A stretch of 64,000 bases of DNA. It comes from Oceanospirillum sp048265165. Lineage in GTDB: Bacteria > Pseudomonadota > Gammaproteobacteria > Pseudomonadales > Halomonadaceae. A program made the position numbers and the translations under genes. The notes beneath the pieces were generated by a model. The model made no database searches and was not told the DNA's origin. It worked only from the letters and a program-made list of their open reading frames with translations. The stretch covers positions 62,001-126,000 of the forward strand of contig NZ_JBLXCD010000006.1 in NCBI RefSeq assembly GCF_048265165.1. The letters run 5' to 3'. Position 1 is the stretch's first letter, and the number at the start of each line of letters is the position of its first letter. Shown here piece by piece: positions 1 through 6,726 of this stretch.

Positions 1-318
1 GGGGAGTTCTGAAAAGTCAGGCCAGATGGTCCAGTTAAAAATATGGTTCTTGAGTGCTTTTATTGTTTCAGGTAAACCGTAGACTTGGATAGGGGTCTTG
101 ATCTGGCTGAAAATGCTATCCACCAGAAACGGTAGAAACGCAATGTGGTCCAGATGAGAGTGTGAGATAAAGATGTGACGGATTTTGGACATTTGTTGAA
201 GTTCCAGATCACCAACACCGCTACCCGCATCTAAAAGGATATCGTCATCAATCAGAATTGATGTTGTTCGGTTGCCGGGGCCTATGCCACCGCTGCAGCC
301 TAAAATTGAAATCCACAT
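1..318 (-). CDS. Class II cyclic-nucleotide phosphodiesterase-like metallo-beta-lactamase-fold protein (partial, C-terminus off the left edge)
   Basis: The first 106 residues are present and begin MWISILGCSGG. They carry a glycine-rich strand-turn start, DAGSGVGDLE, and a metal-binding HSHLDHI motif at about residues 52-58. The HxHLDH-[ILV] pattern is the signature of class II 3',5'-cyclic-nucleotide phosphodiesterases within the metallo-beta-lactamase superfamily; RNase Z-like hydrolases are the main alternative. There is no signal peptide, so a cytoplasmic enzyme is expected. It starts 31 bases after the stop of the upstream GAF/HD-GYP gene on the same strand, so the two are probably co-transcribed. 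The family call rests on the N-terminal part only, because the other metal ligands lie outside the window. Confidence 0.75.
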   Translation of the reverse strand, partial: MWISILGCSGGIGPGNRTTSILIDDDILLDAGSGVGDLELQQMSKIRHIFISHSHLDHIAFLPFLVDSIFSQIKTPIQVYGLPETIKALKNHIFNWTIWPDFSELP

Positions 319-349
319 CTCGTACTTATCCTTAGCTTGCTAATTATTG

Positions 350-1999
350 TCAGAGTGATGTGCTAGCCGTTATTCCAGGTAGTTTGGTCGCATCGATCTC
401 ATCTATCTGGTCGGCTTTCAGAAATTTCTCTGCATATTTCAGATAGACTTCTGACTCTACAAATAACCGGAAAATATCCGGATCAAGGTGGTTGTCCTCT
501 ACCATGCGGCCCATGATATTTAGTGTCTGGGACAGTGGCATCGCTTTTTTGTATGGTCGGTCGGAAGATGTTAGGGCTTCAAAAACATCAGCAACCGCCA
601 TGATTCTTGCCGGAATAGACATCTCGTTGCGGGTCAGTCCCTTGGGGTAGCCTTTGCCATCCATACGCTCATGATGTCCGCCGGCATACTCCGGAACATT
701 TTTCAGGTGCTTCGGAAATGGCAGCTGTTCCAGCATTCGAATGGTCAGGGACATATGGTTGTTTATGGTTTCCCGCTCTTCTGCCGTTATGGTTCCCCTG
801 CGGATGGTCAGGTTGTAGCGCTCATTGTCCGTGATCAGTTGTTGTGGGTTTCCTTCCATGTCTGTCCAGCTAATCTGGGACAAGTTATCAATATATCTGA
901 TCTGGTCATCGGTCATGAATTCACCGCCTTTGTTACATTTTTTAACATAACTCAGGTCTTCCGCAAGAGATTTGGCTAGCGTCTCATAATTGTTGATGAT
1001 GGAAGTGTGATCGGTGTCTCCTTTTTCCAATGCGGTGATGCGTTGTTTCAGCATGGCAATTTCATGGTCGCGTCGCAGAATCTCAAATTTTGCTGCTACA
1101 AGCTCTATACGATCATGAATTGTTTCCAGTTTTGTTGCCTTCTCAACAACGTGCACTGGTGTGGTGATTTTTCCGCAATCGTGCAGCCATGACGCAACTT
1201 TGAGTTCGTAGCGGTCGGAAGCATCCATGGTAAAGTTGCTGAAATATGTATCACCACTTCTATGAGCGGCCTCGGCAATCATCATGGTAGCTTCAGGAAC
1301 CCGGCGGCAATGGTTGCCGGTGTGTGGAGATTTTTCATCAATTGCGGTTGCAATCAGTTTGATAAAGGCATCGAAAAGGTTCTGCATTTCATCGATCAGG
1401 CCCTTATTGGTCAGCGCCACGGCGGCCTGAGAAGCGAGGGATTCTGCCAGTTTCTGATCCTGTAGCGAGAAAGGGATAACGTCACCGCTTTTTTCATCAA
1501 CCTTATTGAGCAGCTGAAGGACTGCCATGATGTCGTTTTCATGGTTGGTCATCGGGATGGTTAGGAAAGACTTTGATCGATAGCCGGTGCTTTCATCGAA
1601 TTTCCGGGTGCCGCTGAAATCAAAATGCGTCACCGTATAGGCATCTTCTATATTAATGATCTCTTTATGTAAGGCGGCATAAGCTGCGATCATCTGTTCA
1701 TTGGCAGTGCCATCGTCAAGATAAAGAGGAAGTGGTCGGAAGTTATCACTGATAGGCGCACCCGTCTTCCCGCCAAGCTTTATTCCCAGCGAGTCTGTCC
1801 GGACGATGCAGAACTCCAGTGCTTTAAGCTGACTGTTATACAGGTACAGCGTTCCGCCATCAGCACTCGTCAGCATCTTTGCATTGATAAGGATGCGTTC
1901 GAGCAAGCTATCCATATCTTTTTCGGCCGAGAGCGCAATACCTATCTCATTCAGTGTATCCAGGATTGAGAGATTGGTTTCGTGACTCTTTGTTTGCAT
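350..1999 (-). CDS. GAF domain / HD-GYP domain cyclic-di-GMP phosphodiesterase
   Basis: Predicted 549-residue cytoplasmic signalling protein. An N-terminal GAF domain (about residues 25-195) is followed by an HD-GYP domain that normally hydrolyses cyclic-di-GMP. Visible motifs are SPHTGNH (about 225-230), HDCGK (273-277) and HHERMDGKGYP (442-452), so both the HD and GYP signatures are intact. Between the HD motif and the HH/GYP part lies an insertion of roughly 100 residues with charged, coiled-coil-like sequence, longer than in minimal HD-GYP domains. I chose the ATG at 1999 because an AAGGCGAAG ribosome-binding sequence precedes it; an in-frame ATG at 2059 lacks one. No transmembrane segment is seen. 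The downstream gene is another phosphodiesterase-like enzyme, suggesting a second-messenger operon. Confidence 0.88.
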   Translation of the reverse strand: MQTKSHETNLSILDTLNEIGIALSAEKDMDSLLERILINAKMLTSADGGTLYLYNSQLKALEFCIVRTDSLGIKLGGKTGAPISDNFRPLPLYLDDGTANEQMIAAYAALHKEIINIEDAYTVTHFDFSGTRKFDESTGYRSKSFLTIPMTNHENDIMAVLQLLNKVDEKSGDVIPFSLQDQKLAESLASQAAVALTNKGLIDEMQNLFDAFIKLIATAIDEKSPHTGNHCRRVPEATMMIAEAAHRSGDTYFSNFTMDASDRYELKVASWLHDCGKITTPVHVVEKATKLETIHDRIELVAAKFEILRRDHEIAMLKQRITALEKGDTDHTSIINNYETLAKSLAEDLSYVKKCNKGGEFMTDDQIRYIDNLSQISWTDMEGNPQQLITDNERYNLTIRRGTITAEERETINNHMSLTIRMLEQLPFPKHLKNVPEYAGGHHERMDGKGYPKGLTRNEMSIPARIMAVADVFEALTSSDRPYKKAMPLSQTLNIMGRMVEDNHLDPDIFRLFVESEVYLKYAEKFLKADQIDEIDATKLPGITASTSL

Positions 2000-2059
2000 G
2001 TTCTTCGCCTTATCAGAAGGGTTTTGCCATCGATAGAGCCCTCTTGCTGTAAAGCCCAT

Positions 2060-2367
2060 GGTATCAGTTTTTTATATAAGCGGATGTGCGTAGTTCGCAT
2101 AATACCTGTTTTTTAGCTGGTGTTTTGGCACCGTTTGCGAAACTGCATTTAAGCCTTCAAGTGGCTTTAGTTTAGGCTAATGTTTTGCCGGACGCGATAG
2201 CATCAGGCGTATCCGGGTGTTATTATTACGTGCTCTGCACATTGAAATTACATACTTTGATTGTTGTGCGTGTCTATATAAGGCTGATGTATAGATCTGT
2301 CTTGTATTTCCAGTCCATTAAAGCAGGCCTTTCGTAGGGGTCGGCTTCGTTTAATGTAGGATTTTTT
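2060..2367. other. Intergenic region upstream of thrS and the HD-GYP gene
   Basis: This 308-base divergent region must hold promoters for the HD-GYP gene (minus) and the thrS operon (plus). A short hairpin (AAGCC/GGCTT near 2152-2168) and an AGGA ribosome-binding sequence just before thrS are visible. I saw no convincing sigma-70 hexamer pair and no tRNA-like operator that I could define by eye. Confidence 0.4.
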
Positions 2368-4263
2368 ATGCCCGTTATTACTCTTCCTGATGGCAGCCAA
2401 CGCTCCTTTAATCAGGCGGTTACTGTCTATGATGTTGCCGCCGATATTGGGGCTGGCCTGGCTAAGGCTGCTCTTGCCGGTAAAGTTAATGGTGAACCGG
2501 TTGATACCTCCTTTCTGATCGAAAATGACAGCGATCTGGCTATCATCACCGCCCGTGATGAAGAAGGCTTGGATACGATTCGTCATTCCTGTGCCCACCT
2601 TATGGCGATGGCTGTTCAGGATCTGTTTCCGAGTGCGCAGGTGACCATCGGCCCTGTGATCGAAAATGGTTTCTACTACGACTTTGCTTTTGAACGCCCA
2701 TTTACACCAGAAGATCTTGAGAAGATCGAAGCTCGGATGAAAGAGCTGGCGAAGAAAGATTTCAAGGTTGAACGCTCTGTGCTTTCCCGCGATGAAGCGA
2801 TTCGCCTGTTTGAAGAGAAGGGCGAGAAGTACAAAGTTGAAATCATCAGGGATATCCCGGGTGATCAGCCGTTGTCTTTCTATCAGCAAGATGGTTTTGT
2901 CGACCTGTGTCGTGGCCCGCACGTACCATCCACCGGCCATATTAAAGCCTTTAAACTGATGAAGGTGGCTGGTGCCTATTGGCGGGGTGACTCTGATAAT
3001 GAGATGTTGCAGCGCATCTACGGTACTGCCTGGGCCGATAAAAAAGCCCTGAAATCTTACCTGACTCGTCTGGAAGAAGCTGAGAAGCGTGACCACCGTA
3101 AGCTGGGCAAGCAGTTAAATCTGTTTCATATGCAGGAAGAAGCTCCGGGTATGGTGTTCTGGCATCCGGAAGGCTGGTCTCTGTATCAGACCATCGAAGA
3201 TTACATGCGCCGTAAGCTGGACCTGAATGACTATAAAGAGGTGAAAACGCCTCAGGTAGTCGAGCGTACTCTGTGGGAGAAATCCGGCCACTGGGATAAG
3301 TTCCACGAGCAGATGTTCACAACTCATTCTGAACACCGTGATTACGCAGTTAAACCGATGAACTGTCCATGTCATATCCAGGTGTTTAATCAGGGTCTGA
3401 AATCTTACCGTGAACTGCCGCTGCGTATGGCTGAGTTTGGTTCCTGTCACCGTAATGAATACTCAGGTTCTCTGCATGGCCTGATGCGTGTCCGCGGTTT
3501 TACTCAGGATGATGGCCATATCTTCTGTACTGAAGATCAGATTCAGTCGGAAGTGTCTGAGTTTATTGATCTGTTGCATGAAGTGTATGCAGATTTTGGC
3601 TTTAAAGATATTGAGTACAAGCTGTCCACCCGTCCTGAGCAGCGTGTTGGCTCTGATGAAGTGTGGGATAAAGCTGAGACTGCGCTGTCTGATGCCTTGA
3701 ATGCTAAGGGGCTTGACTGGGAGTTGTTGCCGGGTGAAGGTGCCTTCTACGGCCCGAAAATTGAATTCTCTCTGCGTGACTGTCTGGATCGTGTCTGGCA
3801 ATGTGGTACTATTCAGGTTGACTTCTCGATGCCTGGGCGTCTGGGTGCTGAATATGTGGATCATGAAGGTGAGCGTAAAACACCGGTCATGTTGCACCGG
3901 GCAGCGCTGGGTTCTTTCGAGCGTTTTATCGGTATTCTGATTGAGCATTATGCTGGTGCATTGCCAACTTGGTTGTCACCAAAACAGCTGGTCGTTATGA
4001 ATATTACGGATAAACAAGCTGAATATTGCCAGAAAATTGAAAAAACTCTGAGAAATAAAGGCTTCCGTGCATCTTCGGACTTGAGAAACGAGAAGATCGG
4101 CTTTAAAATCCGTGAGCACACAATTCATAAAGTGCCTTATCTTGCCGTTATCGGCGATAAAGAAGTAGAGTCAGAGACAGTAGCTCTGCGTACCCGTTCT
4201 GGCGAAGATCTGGGTAGCATGAGTTTAGAGCAAGTAGAAGCCCTGCTGGGCTCTGGCTGCTAA
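2368..4263 (+). CDS. thrS: Threonyl-tRNA synthetase
   Basis: Class II aminoacyl-tRNA synthetase, 631 residues, charging tRNA-Thr in the cytoplasm. The domain order is complete: an N-terminal TGS domain (1-62), the editing domain with HSCAH at 73-77 and CRGPH at 181-185, the catalytic core, and the C-terminal anticodon-binding domain. Zinc ligands are visible as Cys333 in MNCPCH and His384 in DDGH, with the third in MLHRAALGS. The ATG at 2368 follows TAGGATTTTTT. It heads the thrS-infC-rpmI-rplT-pheS-pheT-ihfA cluster, in the same order as in Pseudomonas and E. coli. Only 23 bases separate it from the infC start. Confidence 0.98.
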   Translation: MPVITLPDGSQRSFNQAVTVYDVAADIGAGLAKAALAGKVNGEPVDTSFLIENDSDLAIITARDEEGLDTIRHSCAHLMAMAVQDLFPSAQVTIGPVIENGFYYDFAFERPFTPEDLEKIEARMKELAKKDFKVERSVLSRDEAIRLFEEKGEKYKVEIIRDIPGDQPLSFYQQDGFVDLCRGPHVPSTGHIKAFKLMKVAGAYWRGDSDNEMLQRIYGTAWADKKALKSYLTRLEEAEKRDHRKLGKQLNLFHMQEEAPGMVFWHPEGWSLYQTIEDYMRRKLDLNDYKEVKTPQVVERTLWEKSGHWDKFHEQMFTTHSEHRDYAVKPMNCPCHIQVFNQGLKSYRELPLRMAEFGSCHRNEYSGSLHGLMRVRGFTQDDGHIFCTEDQIQSEVSEFIDLLHEVYADFGFKDIEYKLSTRPEQRVGSDEVWDKAETALSDALNAKGLDWELLPGEGAFYGPKIEFSLRDCLDRVWQCGTIQVDFSMPGRLGAEYVDHEGERKTPVMLHRAALGSFERFIGILIEHYAGALPTWLSPKQLVVMNITDKQAEYCQKIEKTLRNKGFRASSDLRNEKIGFKIREHTIHKVPYLAVIGDKEVESETVALRTRSGEDLGSMSLEQVEALLGSGC

Positions 4264-4286
4264 AAAGAATTATTGGAGATTTAGCT

Positions 4287-4826
4287 ATTAAGCGGAATAA
4301 CCCAAGAGGTCGCAACGTTGAAGTTGCGCCAATTAATGAAAACATTCGTGCTAAGGAACTGCGCTTAATTGATGCTGATGGCGAACAGGTGGGTGTTGTA
4401 ACACTTGCTGAAGCGTTGGCAAAAGCAGCAGAGGCCGGTCTGGACTTGGTTCAAATCGCTAAATCTGAGCCGATCGTATGTAAAATTATGGACTACGGTC
4501 GTTATCAGTATGAGCTGAAAAAGCAAAAAGCAGCTCAGAAGAAAAACCAGACTCAGACTAAAGTCAAGGAAGTTAAGTTCCGTCCTGGAACGGAAGATGG
4601 GGATTATCAGGTAAAACTGCGCAACCTGATACGTTTCCTGGAAGATGGTGACAGAGCGAAGATCACACTGCGTTTCCGCGGTCGTGAGATGGCTCACCAA
4701 GAACTGGGTATGAAATTGATGAAACGCATCGAAGAAGACCTGGGGGATATGATTGTCGTTGAGTCTCGTCCGAGACTGGAAGGCCGTCAGATGGTGATGC
4801 TGCTGTCGCCGAAGAAGAAAAAGTAA
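4287..4826 (+). CDS. infC: Translation initiation factor IF-3 (AUU start codon)
   Basis: The 179-residue product matches IF-3 end to end: an N-terminal PINENIRAKELRLID segment, the linker rich in Lys/Gln, and the C-terminal 30S-binding domain with KFRPGTEDGDYQVK and RFRGREMAH. No ATG, GTG or TTG codon exists upstream in frame at the proper place. Reading starts at ATT 4287 (ATT AAG CGG), eight bases after a GGAG ribosome-binding sequence at 4275-4278. An AUU start is the conserved device through which IF-3 represses its own translation. A GTG at 4389 also opens the frame but would delete the conserved N-terminal domain. Confidence 0.95.
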   Translation: MKRNNPRGRNVEVAPINENIRAKELRLIDADGEQVGVVTLAEALAKAAEAGLDLVQIAKSEPIVCKIMDYGRYQYELKKQKAAQKKNQTQTKVKEVKFRPGTEDGDYQVKLRNLIRFLEDGDRAKITLRFRGREMAHQELGMKLMKRIEEDLGDMIVVESRPRLEGRQMVMLLSPKKKK

Positions 4827-4841
4827 TCCTGGTTCGATATT

Positions 4842-4886
4842 TAAACCGCTTCGCTTGATAGCTTTGCTATCAGGCTTGGCGGCTTA
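4842..4886 (+). promoter_or_regulatory. Hairpin between infC and rpmI, candidate ribosomal-protein leader
   Basis: A stem TGATAGC/GCTATCA with a TTT loop (4856-4872) sits inside an outer CCGC/GCGG pairing. There is no T-run, so it is not a classical terminator. In other bacteria L20 controls rpmI-rplT by binding the leader mRNA; whether this hairpin serves that role is inference. Confidence 0.35.
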
Positions 4887-4933
4887 GTGTTGTTTATCAG
4901 ATAAAAAAACTTGAATGCGGAGTATTGTTTACA

Positions 4934-5128
4934 ATGCCTAAAATCAAATCAAACAGCGGCGCTGCAAAGCGTTTTCGCAAGACTGGTAACGGAATCAAGC
5001 ACAAGCAGTCTTTCCGTAGCCACATCCTGACCAAAAAATCGACTAAGCGTAAGCGTCAGCTTCGCCCAATGAAGCAGCTGCATGCTGCGGATCAGGCGTT
5101 AGTAAAACGCATGCTGCCAAATCTGTAA
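4934..5128 (+). CDS. rpmI: 50S ribosomal protein L35
   Basis: A 64-residue, strongly basic protein starting MPKIKSNSGAAKRFRKTG, the typical L35 N-terminus, and ending in LVKRMLPNL. It is part of the large ribosomal subunit. The ATG at 4934 is preserved in family alignments; a GGAG at 4919-4922 lies 11 bases upstream. It sits between infC and rplT as in most gammaproteobacteria. Confidence 0.98.
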   Translation: MPKIKSNSGAAKRFRKTGNGIKHKQSFRSHILTKKSTKRKRQLRPMKQLHAADQALVKRMLPNL

Positions 5129-5157
5129 TTTTTGAATTCTAAAGTCAGGAGAGTGTT

Positions 5158-5514
5158 ATGCCTCGCGTAAAACGTGGTGTAGTGGCGCGTCGTCGTCATA
5201 AGAAAGTTCTTAAGCAAGCTAAAGGTTACTACGGTGCTCGTAGCCGTGTATTCCGCGTAGCTAAGCAAGCGGTTATCAAAGCGGGTCAGTATGCTTACCG
5301 TGACCGTCGTCAGCGTAAACGTCAGTTCCGCGCTCTGTGGATCGCACGTATCAATGCTGGTGCGCGTATCAACGGTTTGTCTTACAGCCGTTTCATCGCT
5401 GGCCTGAAAAAAGCCAATGTTGAGATCGACCGTAAAGTGCTGGCTGATCTGGCTGTTCACGAGAAAGCGGTATTCGCTGCCATCGTTGAGAAAGCGAAAG
5501 CAGCGCTAGCTTAA
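5158..5514 (+). CDS. rplT: 50S ribosomal protein L20
   Basis: A 118-residue basic protein starting MPRVKRGVVARRRHKKVLK with the family motif AKGYYGARSRVFRVAKQAV, the full usual length. L20 is an early-assembly protein of the 50S subunit and, in E. coli, the translational repressor of rpmI-rplT. An AGGAGA ribosome-binding sequence lies just upstream and only 29 bases separate it from rpmI. Confidence 0.98.
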   Translation: MPRVKRGVVARRRHKKVLKQAKGYYGARSRVFRVAKQAVIKAGQYAYRDRRQRKRQFRALWIARINAGARINGLSYSRFIAGLKKANVEIDRKVLADLAVHEKAVFAAIVEKAKAALA

Positions 5515-5551
5515 GATCGTTTCCCGAATGTGCTAAGGCGCAGGAGGGTTA

Positions 5552-5584
5552 ATGATGATGACTGTGCTTATGCATAAGTCTTAA
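5552..5584 (+). CDS. Possible 10-codon leader ORF ahead of the pheS attenuator
   Basis: The frame reads MMMTVLMHKS and is preceded by a strong AGGAGGG ribosome-binding sequence at 5542-5548, four bases before its first ATG. Its stop codon overlaps the first two bases of the terminator hairpin at 5583. This layout matches leader-peptide attenuation, as for pheM ahead of E. coli pheST. The peptide contains no phenylalanine, however, and four of ten residues are methionine. It may be a genuine leader or chance; comparative data would decide. Confidence 0.35.
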   Translation: MMMTVLMHKS

Positions 5585-5622
5585 ATAGGGGAAGGCGCTA
5601 ACGTCTTCCCCTATTTTTATTT
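5583..5622 (+). terminator. Rho-independent terminator / attenuator between rplT and pheS
   Basis: A perfect 12-bp stem AAATAGGGGAAG/CTTCCCCTATTT with a 10-base loop is followed by TTATTT. It lies between rplT and pheS within the operon, so it probably separates ribosomal-protein transcription from pheST or acts as an attenuator. Confidence 0.85.
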
Positions 5623-5636
5623 GGAGCCCACAGACG

Positions 5637-6620
5637 ATGGAAAATCTTGCAACCCTAGTAGATCAGGCCCGTTCTGCCATCGCTGAAGCGAGTGATGCAC
5701 AGGCACTGGATCAGATCCGAGTTCAATATTTAGGTAAAAAAGGTGAAGTGACCCAGCTGCTGAAAGGTCTGGGTAAGCTTTCACCGGAAGAGCGCCCTAA
5801 AGCCGGTGATGAGATCAACAAAGCAAAAGATGCTTTGCTGCAGGACCTGAACGCCCGTAAAGCAGATATTGAAACAGCACAGCTGCAAGCTAAATTGGCG
5901 GCAGAAACCCTGGATGTTACCTTGCCCGGTCGTGGTCAGTCAGTTGGTGGTCTGCACCCTGTGACTAAAACCATCCAGCGTATTGAAGACTTCTTTGGTT
6001 CTATCGGTTTCAGTGTGGCCGAAGGCCCTGAGATTGAAGACGATTATCATAACTTTGAAGCTCTGAACATTCCGGCGCATCACCCTGCGCGTGCGATGCA
6101 CGATACCTTCTATTTTAATGCGAACACTGTTCTGCGTACTCACACCTCTCCGGTTCAGGTGCGCACTATGGAAACGGATAAGCCACCGATTCGTATTATC
6201 TGTCCTGGCCGCGTTTATCGTTGTGATTCGGATCAGACGCACTCCCCGATGTTCCATCAGGTTGAGGGCCTTCTGGTCGATAAAGATATTAGTTTTGCTG
6301 ATCTGAAAGGTATTCTGGAGCAGTTCCTGAAAGCCTTCTTTGAAGATGATGTGAAAGTGCGTTTCCGTCCTTCTTATTTCCCATTCACTGAGCCATCCAT
6401 CGAAGTGGATATCGACCGGGGCGACGGTAAATGGCTGGAGGTTCTGGGTTGCGGTATGGTGCACCCGAAAGTGTTTGAGTACTCAGGTATTGATCCGGAA
6501 GAGTACACAGGTTTTGCCTTCGGTATGGGTGTTGAGCGTCTGGCCATGCTGCGTTATGGCGTAAATGATCTGCGTCTGTTCTTTGATAACGACCTGCGTT
6601 TCCTGAGTCAGCTGCGTTAA
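5637..6620 (+). CDS. pheS: Phenylalanyl-tRNA synthetase alpha subunit
   Basis: A 327-residue class II synthetase catalytic subunit that forms an alpha2-beta2 enzyme with PheT and charges tRNA-Phe. An N-terminal coiled-coil arm (about 1-90) precedes the catalytic core, with the motif 2 region RTHTSPVQVRTM, FHQVEGLLVD, and motif 3 GFAFGMGVERLAMLRYG near the C-terminus. Length equals that of the E. coli protein. A GGAG lies 12 bases before the ATG. It follows an attenuator-like terminator and precedes pheT by 106 bases. Confidence 0.98.
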   Translation: MENLATLVDQARSAIAEASDAQALDQIRVQYLGKKGEVTQLLKGLGKLSPEERPKAGDEINKAKDALLQDLNARKADIETAQLQAKLAAETLDVTLPGRGQSVGGLHPVTKTIQRIEDFFGSIGFSVAEGPEIEDDYHNFEALNIPAHHPARAMHDTFYFNANTVLRTHTSPVQVRTMETDKPPIRIICPGRVYRCDSDQTHSPMFHQVEGLLVDKDISFADLKGILEQFLKAFFEDDVKVRFRPSYFPFTEPSIEVDIDRGDGKWLEVLGCGMVHPKVFEYSGIDPEEYTGFAFGMGVERLAMLRYGVNDLRLFFDNDLRFLSQLR

Positions 6621-6726
6621 TACGCCGCTGCCCTAACAGGGCGGGCTTTAAAAAGAACGGTTCGCTGTCTGACAGCTGATCTCAGCTGTGGCAGTAGTTG
6701 CAAGAAACAAGATTCAGGAAAGAACA

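Noticed and set aside
2248..3096. A 282-codon minus-strand frame opposite thrS
   Set aside because: It lies wholly over the thrS start and coding region, has low-complexity shadow composition, and no family features.
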